Source: Pseudomonas rhizophila
GTDB lineage: Bacteria; Pseudomonadota; Gammaproteobacteria; Pseudomonadales; Pseudomonadaceae
Direction: 5' to 3'
Assembly (NCBI RefSeq): GCF_003033885.1
Contig: NZ_CP024081.1
Coordinates: 2,725,462-2,789,461, forward strand
Length of the DNA stretch: 64,000 nucleotides
The notes below the pieces were generated by a model. It did no database searches, was not told the DNA's origin, and was given only the letters and a program-made list of their open reading frames with translations. Positions 1-8,052 of the stretch are shown piece by piece (the stretch's first letter is position 1; the number at the start of each line of letters is the position of its first letter). The position numbers and the translations under genes are program-made.

Positions 1-1
1 G

Positions 2-856
2 ACCTGGAATCTCGATGCCGATGCCCTTACCACAAAGCTTGAAGAGGCCGAGCGCGATGGAACGCTGCCCAAGGTGTTGGTGGCGGTGGCGTTCTCGGGG
101 CAAAGCTGTGACATGCGTAGAATCGGCCAGCTATCGGAGCGATACGGCTTCACAGTGATCGAGGATGCTTCCCATGCAGTGGGGGCGTCTTATGCGGGCC
201 GGCCGGTGGGCTGTGGTGAATTCGCGGACATGACGGTGTTCAGTTTCCACCCGGTGAAAATCATCACCAGCGCCGAAGGCGGCATGGTCCTGACCAATCG
301 CCCGGACCTGGCACAGCGCCTGCAACGCCTGCGCAGCCATGGAATGACCCGCGAGGTCGGCCAAATGACCGAGCCCAGCCATGGACCGTGGTATTACCAG
401 CAAGTCGAGTTGGGTTTCAATTACCGCATGACAGATCTGCAGGCCGCGCTGGGACTCTCGCAGTTGAACAAGCTGGACGGGTTCATCGCACGGCGCCGTG
501 AGCTGGCAGCGCGATACCATCGTTTGCTGGGCGGTTTGCCATTGACCTTGCCCGGCTTACAGCCCGAGGCGGAGTCGGCCTGGCATTTGTATGTGGTGCG
601 CCTGCAACTCGATGGCATCACCCTGAGCCACCTTCAGGTATTCGAGGGCTTGCGTGCGGCCGGGATTGGCGTAAACCTGCATTACATTCCAGTTCATTTG
701 CAACCGTATTACCGTGACCTGGGATTCGCCACAGGTGATTTTCCCCAGGCCGAACGTTATTACAGCGAAGCCATCAGCTTGCCCATGTTTCCTTCCCTCA
801 GTGATGAACAGCAGGACTATGTGGTCGAGCAGCTGCGCCGATTGCTTGAGGAGTAA
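2..856 (+). CDS. pseC: PseC, UDP-4-amino-4,6-dideoxy-N-acetyl-beta-L-altrosamine transaminase (5' truncated by window)
   Basis: PLP-dependent aminotransferase of the DegT/DnrJ/EryC1/StrS family, the second step of CMP-pseudaminic acid synthesis in the cytoplasm. The reading frame is open from base 2, so about 284 C-terminal residues are visible and roughly 100 N-terminal ones lie outside; the GTG at 74 is internal, not a start. The PLP-contacting Asp lies in VIEDASHA (codon near 164) and the Schiff-base Lys in SFHPVK (codon 257-259). The stop is 4 bases before pseF, so the two are co-transcribed. The PseC assignment rests mainly on the downstream pse genes; the family alone would also fit other sugar transaminases. 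Confidence 0.88.
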   Translation, partial: TWNLDADALTTKLEEAERDGTLPKVLVAVAFSGQSCDMRRIGQLSERYGFTVIEDASHAVGASYAGRPVGCGEFADMTVFSFHPVKIITSAEGGMVLTNRPDLAQRLQRLRSHGMTREVGQMTEPSHGPWYYQQVELGFNYRMTDLQAALGLSQLNKLDGFIARRRELAARYHRLLGGLPLTLPGLQPEAESAWHLYVVRLQLDGITLSHLQVFEGLRAAGIGVNLHYIPVHLQPYYRDLGFATGDFPQAERYYSEAISLPMFPSLSDEQQDYVVEQLRRLLEE

Positions 857-860
857 CGAG

Positions 861-1562
861 GTGAACGCCATCGCGATCATTCCCGCCCGGGGCGGCAGCA
901 AGCGGATTGCACGCAAAAACCTGAAGCTGTTCGCTGGCGTACCCATCATTGTCCACTCGATTCGCACGGCTCTGGCCTCGGGGCTGTTCGCTGAGGTGAT
1001 TGTCAGCACCGATGACGAAGAAATCGCCGAGCTGGCGCAGGTTCATGGCGCGCGGGTACCGTTCATGCGTCCGGCCGCGCTGGCTGATGATTTCACCGGA
1101 ACGGCAGCGGTGATTGCCCATGCGGTGGGCGAGTTGCGCGAGCGGTCGTTCGATTTCGCCTGTTGTATTTATGCCACTGCGCCGCTGTTGCAGGCGCGGT
1201 TCCTGTGTGAGGGATTTGAGTTGTTGCGCGAGCACCCTGACAAGTCGTTCGCGTTTTCAGTGACCGGTTTTGGTTTTCCCGTCCAACGGGCCTTGACCCT
1301 GGATGAGCAGGGCGCGCTGACCCCGCTTTATCCGCAGTTTCGCGACACTCGCTCTCAGGACCTGCCGGAAGCTTTCCAGGATGCCGGCCAGTTTTATTGG
1401 GGGCGTCGGGAGGCCTGGTTGCGGGGGGACGTGCTGTTTTCCCCCAACAGCCTGCCGGTGATTCTGCCCCGCCATCTGGTGCAGGACATCGATACCCCTG
1501 AAGACTGGAAGCGGGCCGAATACCTCTACGCCGCCTTGAAAGCAGGCGGGGAACTGCAATGA
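861..1562 (+). CDS. pseF: PseF, pseudaminic acid cytidylyltransferase
   Basis: Transfers CMP from CTP to pseudaminic acid, giving the activated donor for flagellin glycosylation. 233 residues, normal for the family. The N-terminal nucleotide-binding signature IPARGGSKRI is at residues 6-15 and VSTDDEEIAELA follows, as in NeuA-type cytidylyltransferases. The start is GTG 861, because the signature needs a start only a few residues upstream and GAGG precedes it; the open frame reaching back to 714 overlaps pseC and is not coding. The stop overlaps the next ATG (ATGA), indicating translational coupling. Confidence 0.92.
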   Translation: MNAIAIIPARGGSKRIARKNLKLFAGVPIIVHSIRTALASGLFAEVIVSTDDEEIAELAQVHGARVPFMRPAALADDFTGTAAVIAHAVGELRERSFDFACCIYATAPLLQARFLCEGFELLREHPDKSFAFSVTGFGFPVQRALTLDEQGALTPLYPQFRDTRSQDLPEAFQDAGQFYWGRREAWLRGDVLFSPNSLPVILPRHLVQDIDTPEDWKRAEYLYAALKAGGELQ

Positions 1563-3064
1563 GGGTGCTGATTCGCGCGGACGCCTCGCCAACCATTGGC
1601 AGCGGGCACATTGCTCGCTGTCTGACGCTGGCTCGCGTGTTGCGTGGGCAGGGAGCGCACGTCGCGTTTGCCTGTCGCTCGCTGTCAGGGCATCGATTAC
1701 AGGCACTAGAAACCGAGGGCTTCGAAACATTTGCCTTGCCGGATCTTTATCCCGGCGAGGACCCGCTGCAGGCGATCGAGTCGTTGCTGCCCTGGCAGGC
1801 GGATATCACTGCGTTGGAACAGGCCTTGCGCGCTCAGCAGCGTTTCGACTGGATCATCGTCGACCATTATGGCCTGGACCATCATTGGCAAACCGCCGCA
1901 CGGCGCTTTACGCCCCGGATCATGGCCCTGGACGACCTGGCAACACGTACCTATAGCGTCGATCTACTGCTCAATCAGAACCTGTCCGGCACCCGGGCCG
2001 CGTACGCAGGGCTATTACCCGAGCACTGCCAGACACTGCTCGGGCCGCGGTACGCGTTGTTGCGTGATGAGTTTTGTGGTCGGGCGATTGAGCCAAAACC
2101 CAAGGTCAGACGGGTACTGGTTAACTTCGGCGGGTTTGATGCCGCGATGCAAACCCATCACGCCATGCAAGCGCTGGCGGATTTTGATGATCTTGACGTC
2201 GATTTTGTCGCCGGTGCCGACAACCCGGCCTGGGCTCAGATGCAGGCGATAGTGGCGACTCGGCCGCGCTGGCGGTTGCACAGTTTCGTGCGCAACTTTC
2301 ATCAGCTCATGTTCGAGGCGGACCTGTTCGTCGGCGCCGGTGGAGGTACCAGTTGGGAACGCGCCGCGATGGGCCTGCCTACGATTTGCATTGCGGTGTC
2401 GAACAATCAGCAGGCCAATGGCGAGGTTATGGCGACGCTCGGCGCACACGTTTATCTCGGACCTCGGGAGACGGTCAGCGTCGAGCAGTTGCGCCAGGCC
2501 ATCGGGTTCGTTGCGGACAATCACGGCATGCGCTGTAGCTTGTCCCAGCGCTCACGGCAACTGGTCGATGGCTTGGGCGCGAAAAGGGTCGCAGCGACGC
2601 TGGCCGGTGCTTTGCTGCGGATTCGCCCGGCCACGCAAGCTGATGCCCAGCTGCTTTATGACGGTCGTAACGCCGAGGCCGTACGCCGCGTATCGCTGGA
2701 TACGTCGATCATTGACTGGGACCGTCATTGTCAATGGCTGCAAGCAAGTCTGGTGAACGCACAGCGCCTGTTGCTGATCGGTGAAACCACGGACGGGCCC
2801 GTGGGCGCGTTACGTTATGACTTGCAAGGCGCCGAGGCGCTGGTGTCGATTTATCTGTTCGAAAGTCGTCTGGGGCTGGGGTGGGGCAAGGCGCTGCTGA
2901 CCCATGGCGAAGCCTTTGCCAGCGCCCATTGGCCTCAACTGCGGACTCTCACCGCGCAAATACTGCCCGTTAACCAAGCATCTCTGAACCTGTTTCGGCA
3001 GGCCGGTTTTATTCAAAGTACCTGCGTGTTTACGCGTGTATTGAAGGATCACCCCCATGAATAG
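1559..3064 (+). CDS. pseG: PseG-PseH fusion: UDP-2,4-diacetamido-2,4,6-trideoxy-altropyranose hydrolase with C-terminal GNAT N-acetyltransferase
   Basis: 501 residues, about 150 more than a stand-alone PseG. Residues 1-350 are the nucleotide-sugar hydrolase: the GSGH loop with His17 near the N terminus and a GT-B-like GAGGGTSWERAAMG segment in the second half. Residues about 354-495 are a GNAT acetyltransferase beginning RIRPATQADAQ, with the acetyl-CoA loop RLGLGWG at 437-443 and NQASLNLFRQAGF near the end. This should be PseH, which acetylates the 4-amino group just before PseG removes UDP. One polypeptide would thus carry two consecutive steps, and no separate pseH is seen in the visible island. 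It overlaps pseF by 4 bases and pseI by 8. Confidence 0.9.
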   Translation: MRVLIRADASPTIGSGHIARCLTLARVLRGQGAHVAFACRSLSGHRLQALETEGFETFALPDLYPGEDPLQAIESLLPWQADITALEQALRAQQRFDWIIVDHYGLDHHWQTAARRFTPRIMALDDLATRTYSVDLLLNQNLSGTRAAYAGLLPEHCQTLLGPRYALLRDEFCGRAIEPKPKVRRVLVNFGGFDAAMQTHHAMQALADFDDLDVDFVAGADNPAWAQMQAIVATRPRWRLHSFVRNFHQLMFEADLFVGAGGGTSWERAAMGLPTICIAVSNNQQANGEVMATLGAHVYLGPRETVSVEQLRQAIGFVADNHGMRCSLSQRSRQLVDGLGAKRVAATLAGALLRIRPATQADAQLLYDGRNAEAVRRVSLDTSIIDWDRHCQWLQASLVNAQRLLLIGETTDGPVGALRYDLQGAEALVSIYLFESRLGLGWGKALLTHGEAFASAHWPQLRTLTAQILPVNQASLNLFRQAGFIQSTCVFTRVLKDHPHE

Positions 3065-4109
3065 TTTCAAGATCGGCCACCGCAGCATCGGGGCGCAGGT
3101 GCCACCGTTCATCATTGCCGAAATGAGCGGCAACCATAACCAGTCCCTGGAGGTGGCGTTGCAGATCGTCGAGGCCGCCGCCCGGGCCGGTGCCCACGCC
3201 TTGAAGCTTCAAACCTACACCGCCGATACCATGACGCTGGATTTGAGCGAAGGTGAGTTCTTCATCAAGGACCCCAACAGCCTGTGGGCCGGGACCTCGC
3301 TTTATGACTTGTACGAAAAGGCTCATACACCGTGGGAATGGCATGCGCCAATTTTCGCCCGGGCCAAGGCGCTGGGCATGCTGGCGTTCTCGACGCCGTT
3401 TGACGAGACAGCCGTGGATTTCCTCGAGAGTCTGGACGTGCCGGCCTACAAGATCGCCAGTTTCGAAAACACGGATCTGCCGCTGATCCGCCGGGTCGCC
3501 GCCACCGGCAAGCCGTTGATCATTTCCACCGGCATGGCCAGCATCGCAGAACTCGACGAAACCGTGCGTGCCGCCCGCCAAGCCGGCTGCAAGGATCTGG
3601 TGCTGCTCAAATGCACCAGCACCTATCCGGCCACGCCGGCCAACAGCAACGTGCGCACCATTGCTCATTTGCGAGAATTGTTCGGTTGTGAGGTGGGCTT
3701 GTCGGACCATTCCATGGGCGTCGGGGTGTCTGTCGCCGCCGTCGCGTTGGGCGCGACCGTGGTGGAAAAACATTTCACTCTTGACCGCGCCGCTGGCGGA
3801 GTGGACGCCAGTTTCTCGCTGGAACCGGCGGAACTCGCGGCGCTGGTGATCGAAACCGAGCGCGCCTGGCAGGCGCTTGGGCAGGTGCACTATGGCGTGA
3901 CGGAGGCTGAGCGCAAGTCGCTGGTCTATCGCCGGTCGCTGTACGTGACGCAAGACATGAACCCTGGTGAGGCGTTTACACCGCAGAACCTGCGGGCCAT
4001 CCGCCCGGGCCTGGGACTGGCTCCCAAACATGTGGACGCCGTGATGGGCCGGCGCGCTCGCCAGGCGATCGCGCGGGGTACTCCCCTGGGTTGGGCACTG
4101 GTTGAATAG
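3057..4109 (+). CDS. pseI: PseI, pseudaminic acid synthase
   Basis: NeuB-family enzyme that condenses the free 2,4-diacetamido hexose from PseG with phosphoenolpyruvate to make pseudaminic acid. 350 residues. The N-terminal TIM barrel starts FIIAEMSGNHNQSLE; the segment KDPNSLWAGTSLYDLYEKAH (around residues 71-90) is typical of PseI rather than sialic acid NeuB. A C-terminal SAF/antifreeze-like domain starts near residue 285 (VYRRSLYVTQDMNPGE). ATG 3057 lies inside the 3' end of pseG, an 8-base overlap that suggests coupled translation. It is the last gene of the pse block; 196 non-coding bases follow. Confidence 0.93.
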   Translation: MNSFKIGHRSIGAQVPPFIIAEMSGNHNQSLEVALQIVEAAARAGAHALKLQTYTADTMTLDLSEGEFFIKDPNSLWAGTSLYDLYEKAHTPWEWHAPIFARAKALGMLAFSTPFDETAVDFLESLDVPAYKIASFENTDLPLIRRVAATGKPLIISTGMASIAELDETVRAARQAGCKDLVLLKCTSTYPATPANSNVRTIAHLRELFGCEVGLSDHSMGVGVSVAAVALGATVVEKHFTLDRAAGGVDASFSLEPAELAALVIETERAWQALGQVHYGVTEAERKSLVYRRSLYVTQDMNPGEAFTPQNLRAIRPGLGLAPKHVDAVMGRRARQAIARGTPLGWALVE

Positions 4110-4305
4110 CTTTGTGATCGAGCTAATCAGTAAAATCGCGTGACCTGTGAGTCATAACGCGCATCTTCACTGTATTGTATTGACCGGGAAGATGGCGCCT
4201 GGCCCTTATCAGGCCCAGTGATAGCCCTTTACACTTCCCGTTTGTCGGCGCCCCTCGAATCCTTGCGAGCGGTGGTATTGGGCTGTTTTTAATTGGGAAG
4301 CCGTA

Positions 4306-5232
4306 ATGATTGGCATAAAAGGCATTGCGAGCTACGTTCCTGTAGCCGGCGTGGATAATTACGCACAAGGTGCGAAGTTCGACAAGGATGAAGAGTTCAT
4401 CCTAGGCAAGATCGGTTCCGCCTTCTTGCCGCGCAAGGATGACGGGCAGGAAACCTCGGACCTGTGTGTAGAAGCGGCCAATGCGCTGTTTGCCAACAAT
4501 CCCGGCCTGAAACGTGAATCTGTCGATGTACTGATCGTCGTTACCCAGAACGGCGACGAAGAAGGCTTGCCTCACACGGCGGCCATCGTTCAGGACAAGC
4601 TGGGTTTGCCGACCACTGTCGCAGCGTTTGATATCTCCCTGGGCTGCTCGGGTTATGTCTATGGCATCTACGCCATCAAGGGCTTCATGGAAGCCGCCGG
4701 CCTGAAGAATGGCCTGCTGATAACGGCGGACCCGTATTCGAAAATCGTTGATCCGGAAGATCGCAACACCACGATGTTGTTTGGAGACGCCGCCACCGCT
4801 ACCTGGATGGGCGAGGATGCACCGTGGCACCTGGGCAAGGCCAAGTTCGGCACCGACGGTTCCGGTGCGCCGCACCTGAAGGTCAGCGACGGGGTGTTCT
4901 TCATGAACGGTCGCCAAGTGTTCAATTTCGCCTTGATCAAGGTTCCGGCTCATTTGCATGAGTTGCTCGCCGAGTCCGATCTGCAGGCCAGCGACATCGA
5001 TGCGTTCTGCATTCACCAGGGCAGTGCGGCGATTGTCGATGCGGTGGCGCGGCGTTTCGAAGGCGAGCCGGAGAAGTTCATCAAGGATATGGTCGAGACC
5101 GGGAACACCGTGTCGTCGAGCATTCCATTGCTGCTGGAAAAGCACGTGCTCGATTCCGACTGGAAACGCGTGGCGTTAAGTGGTTTTGGCGTGGGCCTGT
5201 CCTGGGGCTCGGCGATCATTTATCGTCCTTGA
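4306..5232 (+). CDS. 3-oxoacyl-ACP synthase III (FabH/KAS III family) of the flagellin glycosylation island
   Basis: 308-residue thiolase-fold condensing enzyme. The KAS III triad is intact: Cys114 in SLGCSGYVYG, His237 in FCIHQGSAAI and Asn267 in VETGNTVSSS. Such genes occur in Pseudomonas flagellin glycosylation islands (for example orf3 of the P. syringae island), where an acyl group decorates the glycan sugar. The position between pseI and maf therefore points to acyl-chain supply for the glycan rather than housekeeping fatty acid initiation; this is inference. It has its own upstream gap (4110-4305) and is closed by a strong terminator at 5252. Confidence 0.85.
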   Translation: MIGIKGIASYVPVAGVDNYAQGAKFDKDEEFILGKIGSAFLPRKDDGQETSDLCVEAANALFANNPGLKRESVDVLIVVTQNGDEEGLPHTAAIVQDKLGLPTTVAAFDISLGCSGYVYGIYAIKGFMEAAGLKNGLLITADPYSKIVDPEDRNTTMLFGDAATATWMGEDAPWHLGKAKFGTDGSGAPHLKVSDGVFFMNGRQVFNFALIKVPAHLHELLAESDLQASDIDAFCIHQGSAAIVDAVARRFEGEPEKFIKDMVETGNTVSSSIPLLLEKHVLDSDWKRVALSGFGVGLSWGSAIIYRP

Positions 5233-5251
5233 GCCGTTAAAGCCCGAGCAC

Positions 5252-5293
5252 AAAAAATAGCGTCCAAGGTGTAACCTTGAACGCTATTTTTTT
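5252..5293 (+). terminator. Rho-independent terminator after the KAS III gene
   Basis: A-rich arm AAAAAATAGCGT (5252-5263) pairs with ACGCTATTTTTTT (5281-5293) around an inner CAAGG/CCTTG stem; the T run completes the terminator. It ends only 24 bases before the preferred maf start, so it may act on maf expression as well as ending the upstream transcript. Confidence 0.85.
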
Positions 5294-5316
5294 GCCTGAT
5301 GGAAAAGCGAGACGCC

Positions 5317-6609
5317 ATGAGCGAGTTCTTTGAGCGCAATTTCCAGGTGATCGAGCAACGTTGGCCGGCCGTGGCCCAGCGGCTGCTGCTGGAGAATGCC
5401 GGTGAGTTGCAGGCCGATCTGGTGGAGGGCCTGGGTTCGACCCTTAGCATCAACGGCATCCAGCTGACCAGCCGGCATGACCGTCTCGCCGAAGCCGACC
5501 TGCAAGCCGGCAGCCTGCCGCCAGACGCCACTGCGGTGCATGTCTATGGCACCGGGCTGGGGGATCTGCAAAACCGGCTGCTGGAGCAGGCAGAGGTTGA
5601 ACATCTGTACGTGCATATCCTCAATGGCTCAGTGTTCGCCCTTGTGTTGCAGTTGCTGGACCAGTCGTCATGGCTTGCTGACCCGCGTGTCGAAATGCTT
5701 TACGCCGGCGATCTGGCGGAACTCCAGTTGCCGTTTTTCGCCCTGCCCGCCGAACTGGTGCTGGCCGACGATTTCAACGCGAAGATACGCGACCGGCTGA
5801 TCAGTGAAACGCATCTGGCCTTCAACAACCGGGAATTCGACCCACGGGCTCCGGAGATCATCGAGCGTCTGCAATCCACCTTCGGTCTCGTGCAAAGGGA
5901 TCGCGATGTCGCCGAGCTGTTTGGCACCCTCAATGGACGCGAAGTTTTTGTCATCGCCACCGGGCCAAGTCTCGAACAGCACTTCGAGCGGTTGCGCGGC
6001 TTGAATAGCCAAGCCGAGCGGCCGCTATTGATCTGTGTCGATACGGCCTATCGGCCCTTGATCATCCAGGGCATCCGACCGGATATCGTGGTCAGCATTG
6101 ATCAACGCATTTCGGCGCGCCACCTTCCGCCCGAAGACACCGGTGCCATTGCACTGGTTTACCTGCCAATGGCGGACCCATCGGTGATTGAAGCCTGGCA
6201 GGGCCGCCGTTATGCCGGTTATTCCGCCAGCCCTGTCTATCATCAAATGCGCCAGCAACTGCCTCGGGGCGAGTTGTACGTAGGTGGCAGCGTGATTCAT
6301 CCGGCCGTGGACCTGGCCGTCAGGATGGGCGCAGAGCAGGTCACTTTGTTCGGAGCCGATTTCGCTTTTCCCCATGACAAGACCCATGCGGGTTGGGGCG
6401 ACGGCGACCTGGGGCCACAGTTGGACGCATCCAGGCACTGGGTGCTTGATGGCCATGGCCAGCGGGTCAAGACTCAGCTCAACTTCCGTAGCTATTTGTG
6501 TGAGCTGGAGCGATTTGTCGCCGGGCACCCTCAGGTGCGCTTCTATAACAGCAGTCGAGACGGAGCGATGATCGTGGGCACTGCTTTTCATCCGGAGTTT
6601 GTGCGATGA
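5317..6609 (+). CDS. Maf-type motility-associated glycosyltransferase (DUF115/MptE-like domain)
   Basis: 430 residues from ATG 5317, preferred because GCGAGA stands close upstream, whereas ATG 5299 follows a terminator T run with no visible ribosome site. The central domain carries EVFVIATGPSLEQHFERL and PDIVVSIDQR, as in the MptE-like (6-hydroxymethylpterin diphosphokinase-like) fold shared by Maf flagellin glycosyltransferases, followed by GGSVIHPAVDLAVRMGAEQV and GADFAF. Family members transfer nonulosonic acids such as pseudaminic acid to flagellin Ser/Thr in the cytoplasm, fitting the pse genes upstream and fliC downstream. The last bases overlap the next start codon (ATGA). Substrate is inferred. 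Confidence 0.85.
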   Translation: MSEFFERNFQVIEQRWPAVAQRLLLENAGELQADLVEGLGSTLSINGIQLTSRHDRLAEADLQAGSLPPDATAVHVYGTGLGDLQNRLLEQAEVEHLYVHILNGSVFALVLQLLDQSSWLADPRVEMLYAGDLAELQLPFFALPAELVLADDFNAKIRDRLISETHLAFNNREFDPRAPEIIERLQSTFGLVQRDRDVAELFGTLNGREVFVIATGPSLEQHFERLRGLNSQAERPLLICVDTAYRPLIIQGIRPDIVVSIDQRISARHLPPEDTGAIALVYLPMADPSVIEAWQGRRYAGYSASPVYHQMRQQLPRGELYVGGSVIHPAVDLAVRMGAEQVTLFGADFAFPHDKTHAGWGDGDLGPQLDASRHWVLDGHGQRVKTQLNFRSYLCELERFVAGHPQVRFYNSSRDGAMIVGTAFHPEFVR

Positions 6610-6875
6610 GCGGCCTTGAGGTGGTCATCGAAGACGCGCGCGGGTGTGCTCGGCTGTTTCGTCTTGGCCGCGATGTCGAGGCGGGACTGGCGATGGTTGC
6701 AGTGGTCGAGGCGGCCCAGCCTTTTGTCGCGCTTATGCCTGGCGATGTCCAGTCAGCGTGGGGCGGTTTGCTTGGCTTGATGTTCAACGATCAGCAGGCT
6801 CAGAACTGGCTTTCGCTGGCGGATTATCTGGAGTTCGAGTTGGTTGAGCTATTGACCGCTGGTCAGGCGGTTTAA
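6606..6875 (+). CDS. Uncharacterised 89-residue protein coupled to maf
   Basis: I do not recognise this family. It starts MSGLEVVIEDARGCARLFRL, has no cysteine pair, signal peptide or obvious transmembrane helix, and is mildly acidic with alternating hydrophobic segments (GLAMVAVVEAA, WLSLADYLEFELVELL) that suggest a small helical protein. The ATG overlaps the maf stop by 4 bases, so it is translationally coupled to the glycosyltransferase. Its place between maf and fliC suggests a role in flagellin glycosylation or flagellin handling, perhaps as a partner of Maf; that is a guess from position. GC-rich codon use is like its neighbours. Confidence 0.75.
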   Translation: MSGLEVVIEDARGCARLFRLGRDVEAGLAMVAVVEAAQPFVALMPGDVQSAWGGLLGLMFNDQQAQNWLSLADYLEFELVELLTAGQAV

Positions 6876-7021
6876 GTCTTTTTCCCCTCCGCTAGGACCG
6901 CTGTCTGGACGAATAGCGGCTCCGGCAATTCCCTGACGTCATTTTTTTACCTTCTAAGCGCTGCCAAGTCCTTGATTTACGAGGGGTGGCACCCTGATGG
7001 CAAATTATTTGAAAAAACAGC

Positions 7022-7048
7022 TAAAGCAAGTTCCGATTACGACGATAA
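7022..7048 (+). promoter_or_regulatory. Sigma-28 (FliA) promoter of fliC
   Basis: TAAAGCAA (7022-7029), an 11-base spacer, then GACGATAA (7041-7048), against the consensus TAAAGTTT-N11-GCCGATAA: 5/8 and 7/8 matches at exact spacing. It lies in the 253-base gap before fliC and leaves a leader of about 70 bases. The rest of the gap, 6876-7021, shows no gene. Confidence 0.85.
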
Positions 7049-7128
7049 CTATTACGAAGGTTCTCTAGGCCACACCCGGCGGTTGCCAGGGCCGGAAGCC
7101 GCAGTACCCAACCAACGAGGAATTCGTC

Positions 7129-7980
7129 ATGGCTTTAACAGTAAACACCAACGTCACATCGTTGAACGTTCAGAAGAACCTGAACCGGGCTTCCGATGCT
7201 CTCTCCACTTCGATGACCCGTCTGTCTTCCGGCCTGAAAATCAACAGCGCCAAAGATGACGCCGCCGGCCTGCAGATCGCTACCCGTATGACTTCGCAAA
7301 TCCGCGGTCAGACTGTTGCGATCAAAAACGCCAACGACGGTATCTCCATCGCTCAGACCGCTGAAGGCGCTCTGCAGGAATCCACCAACATCCTGCAGCG
7401 TATGCGTGAACTGGCTGTCCAGGCTCGAAACGACTCCAACGGTACTGCTGACCGTGACGCTCTGAACAAAGAATTTGCTCAGATGTCGGACGAACTGACC
7501 CGTATCGCCGAGTCGACCAACCTGAACGGCAAGAACCTGATCGACGGTTCCGCTGGCACCATGACTTTCCAGGTCGGCTCCAACACTGGTGCTACCAACC
7601 AGATCACTCTGACCCTGGATAGCGGCTTCGACGCTGCAACCTTGAGCGTTGACTCTGCTGCCATCGCCATTACCGGTAACGACAGCGCCACGGCCGAAGC
7701 CAGCACCGCTGCTGCAATCGATGCAATCGACGCTGCTCTGGCAACCATCAACTCCAGCCGTGCTGACCTCGGTGCTGCACAAAACCGTCTGACCAGCACC
7801 ATCTCCAACCTGCAGAACGTCAACGAAAACGCCGCCGCTGCACTGGGTCGTGTACAAGACACCGACTTCGCTGCTGAAACTGCCCAGCTGACCAAGCAGC
7901 AGACTCTGCAACAGGCTTCCACTTCGGTTCTGGCCCAGGCCAACCAACTGCCATCCGCTGTACTGAAGCTGCTTCAGTAA
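7129..7980 (+). CDS. fliC: Flagellin FliC (short type)
   Basis: Filament subunit, exported through the flagellar channel. 283 residues: the conserved N-terminal D0/D1 part opens [20 protein letters not shown] with [19 protein letters not shown], a brief Ser/Thr/Ala-rich central region lies around residues 150-200, and the C-terminal D1/D0 ends [18 protein letters not shown]. The outer domain is much reduced compared with enterobacterial flagellins of about 500 residues; the Ser/Thr in the short centre are the likely glycosylation sites. GAGGAAT precedes ATG 7129. It is transcribed from the FliA promoter just upstream and ended by a hairpin after the stop. Confidence 0.97.
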   Translation: MALTVNTNVTSLNVQKNLNRASDALSTSMTRLSSGLKINSAKDDAAGLQIATRMTSQIRGQTVAIKNANDGISIAQTAEGALQESTNILQRMRELAVQARNDSNGTADRDALNKEFAQMSDELTRIAESTNLNGKNLIDGSAGTMTFQVGSNTGATNQITLTLDSGFDAATLSVDSAAIAITGNDSATAEASTAAAIDAIDAALATINSSRADLGAAQNRLTSTISNLQNVNENAAAALGRVQDTDFAAETAQLTKQQTLQQASTSVLAQANQLPSAVLKLLQ

Positions 7981-7996
7981 TAGTCGGATGAGTTTT

Positions 7997-8033
7997 AGCG
8001 GGGGAGTGCGCTTGCGTACTCTCTCGCTTTTTC
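7997..8033 (+). terminator. Terminator after fliC
   Basis: AGCGGGGGAGTGCG pairs, with some G-U pairs, with CGTACTCTCTCGCT around a short loop, followed by TTTTT. It sits 17 bases after the fliC stop and shortly before flaG, so flaG depends on read-through or on a promoter I cannot see. Confidence 0.75.
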
Positions 8034-8052
8034 CGTTCAAGAGGTGATGGAC

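Noticed and set aside
714..860. Upstream extension of pseF
   Set aside because: It overlaps the pseC 3' end; the family N terminus begins at GTG 861.
4180..4210. TTGACC as a -35 box before the KAS III gene
   Set aside because: No acceptable -10 at 16-18 bases; not enough to call a promoter.
6972..7259. 95-codon frame across the fliC promoter and start
   Set aside because: Overlaps the sigma-28 promoter and the fliC N terminus in another frame; the promoter and fliC explain the sequence.
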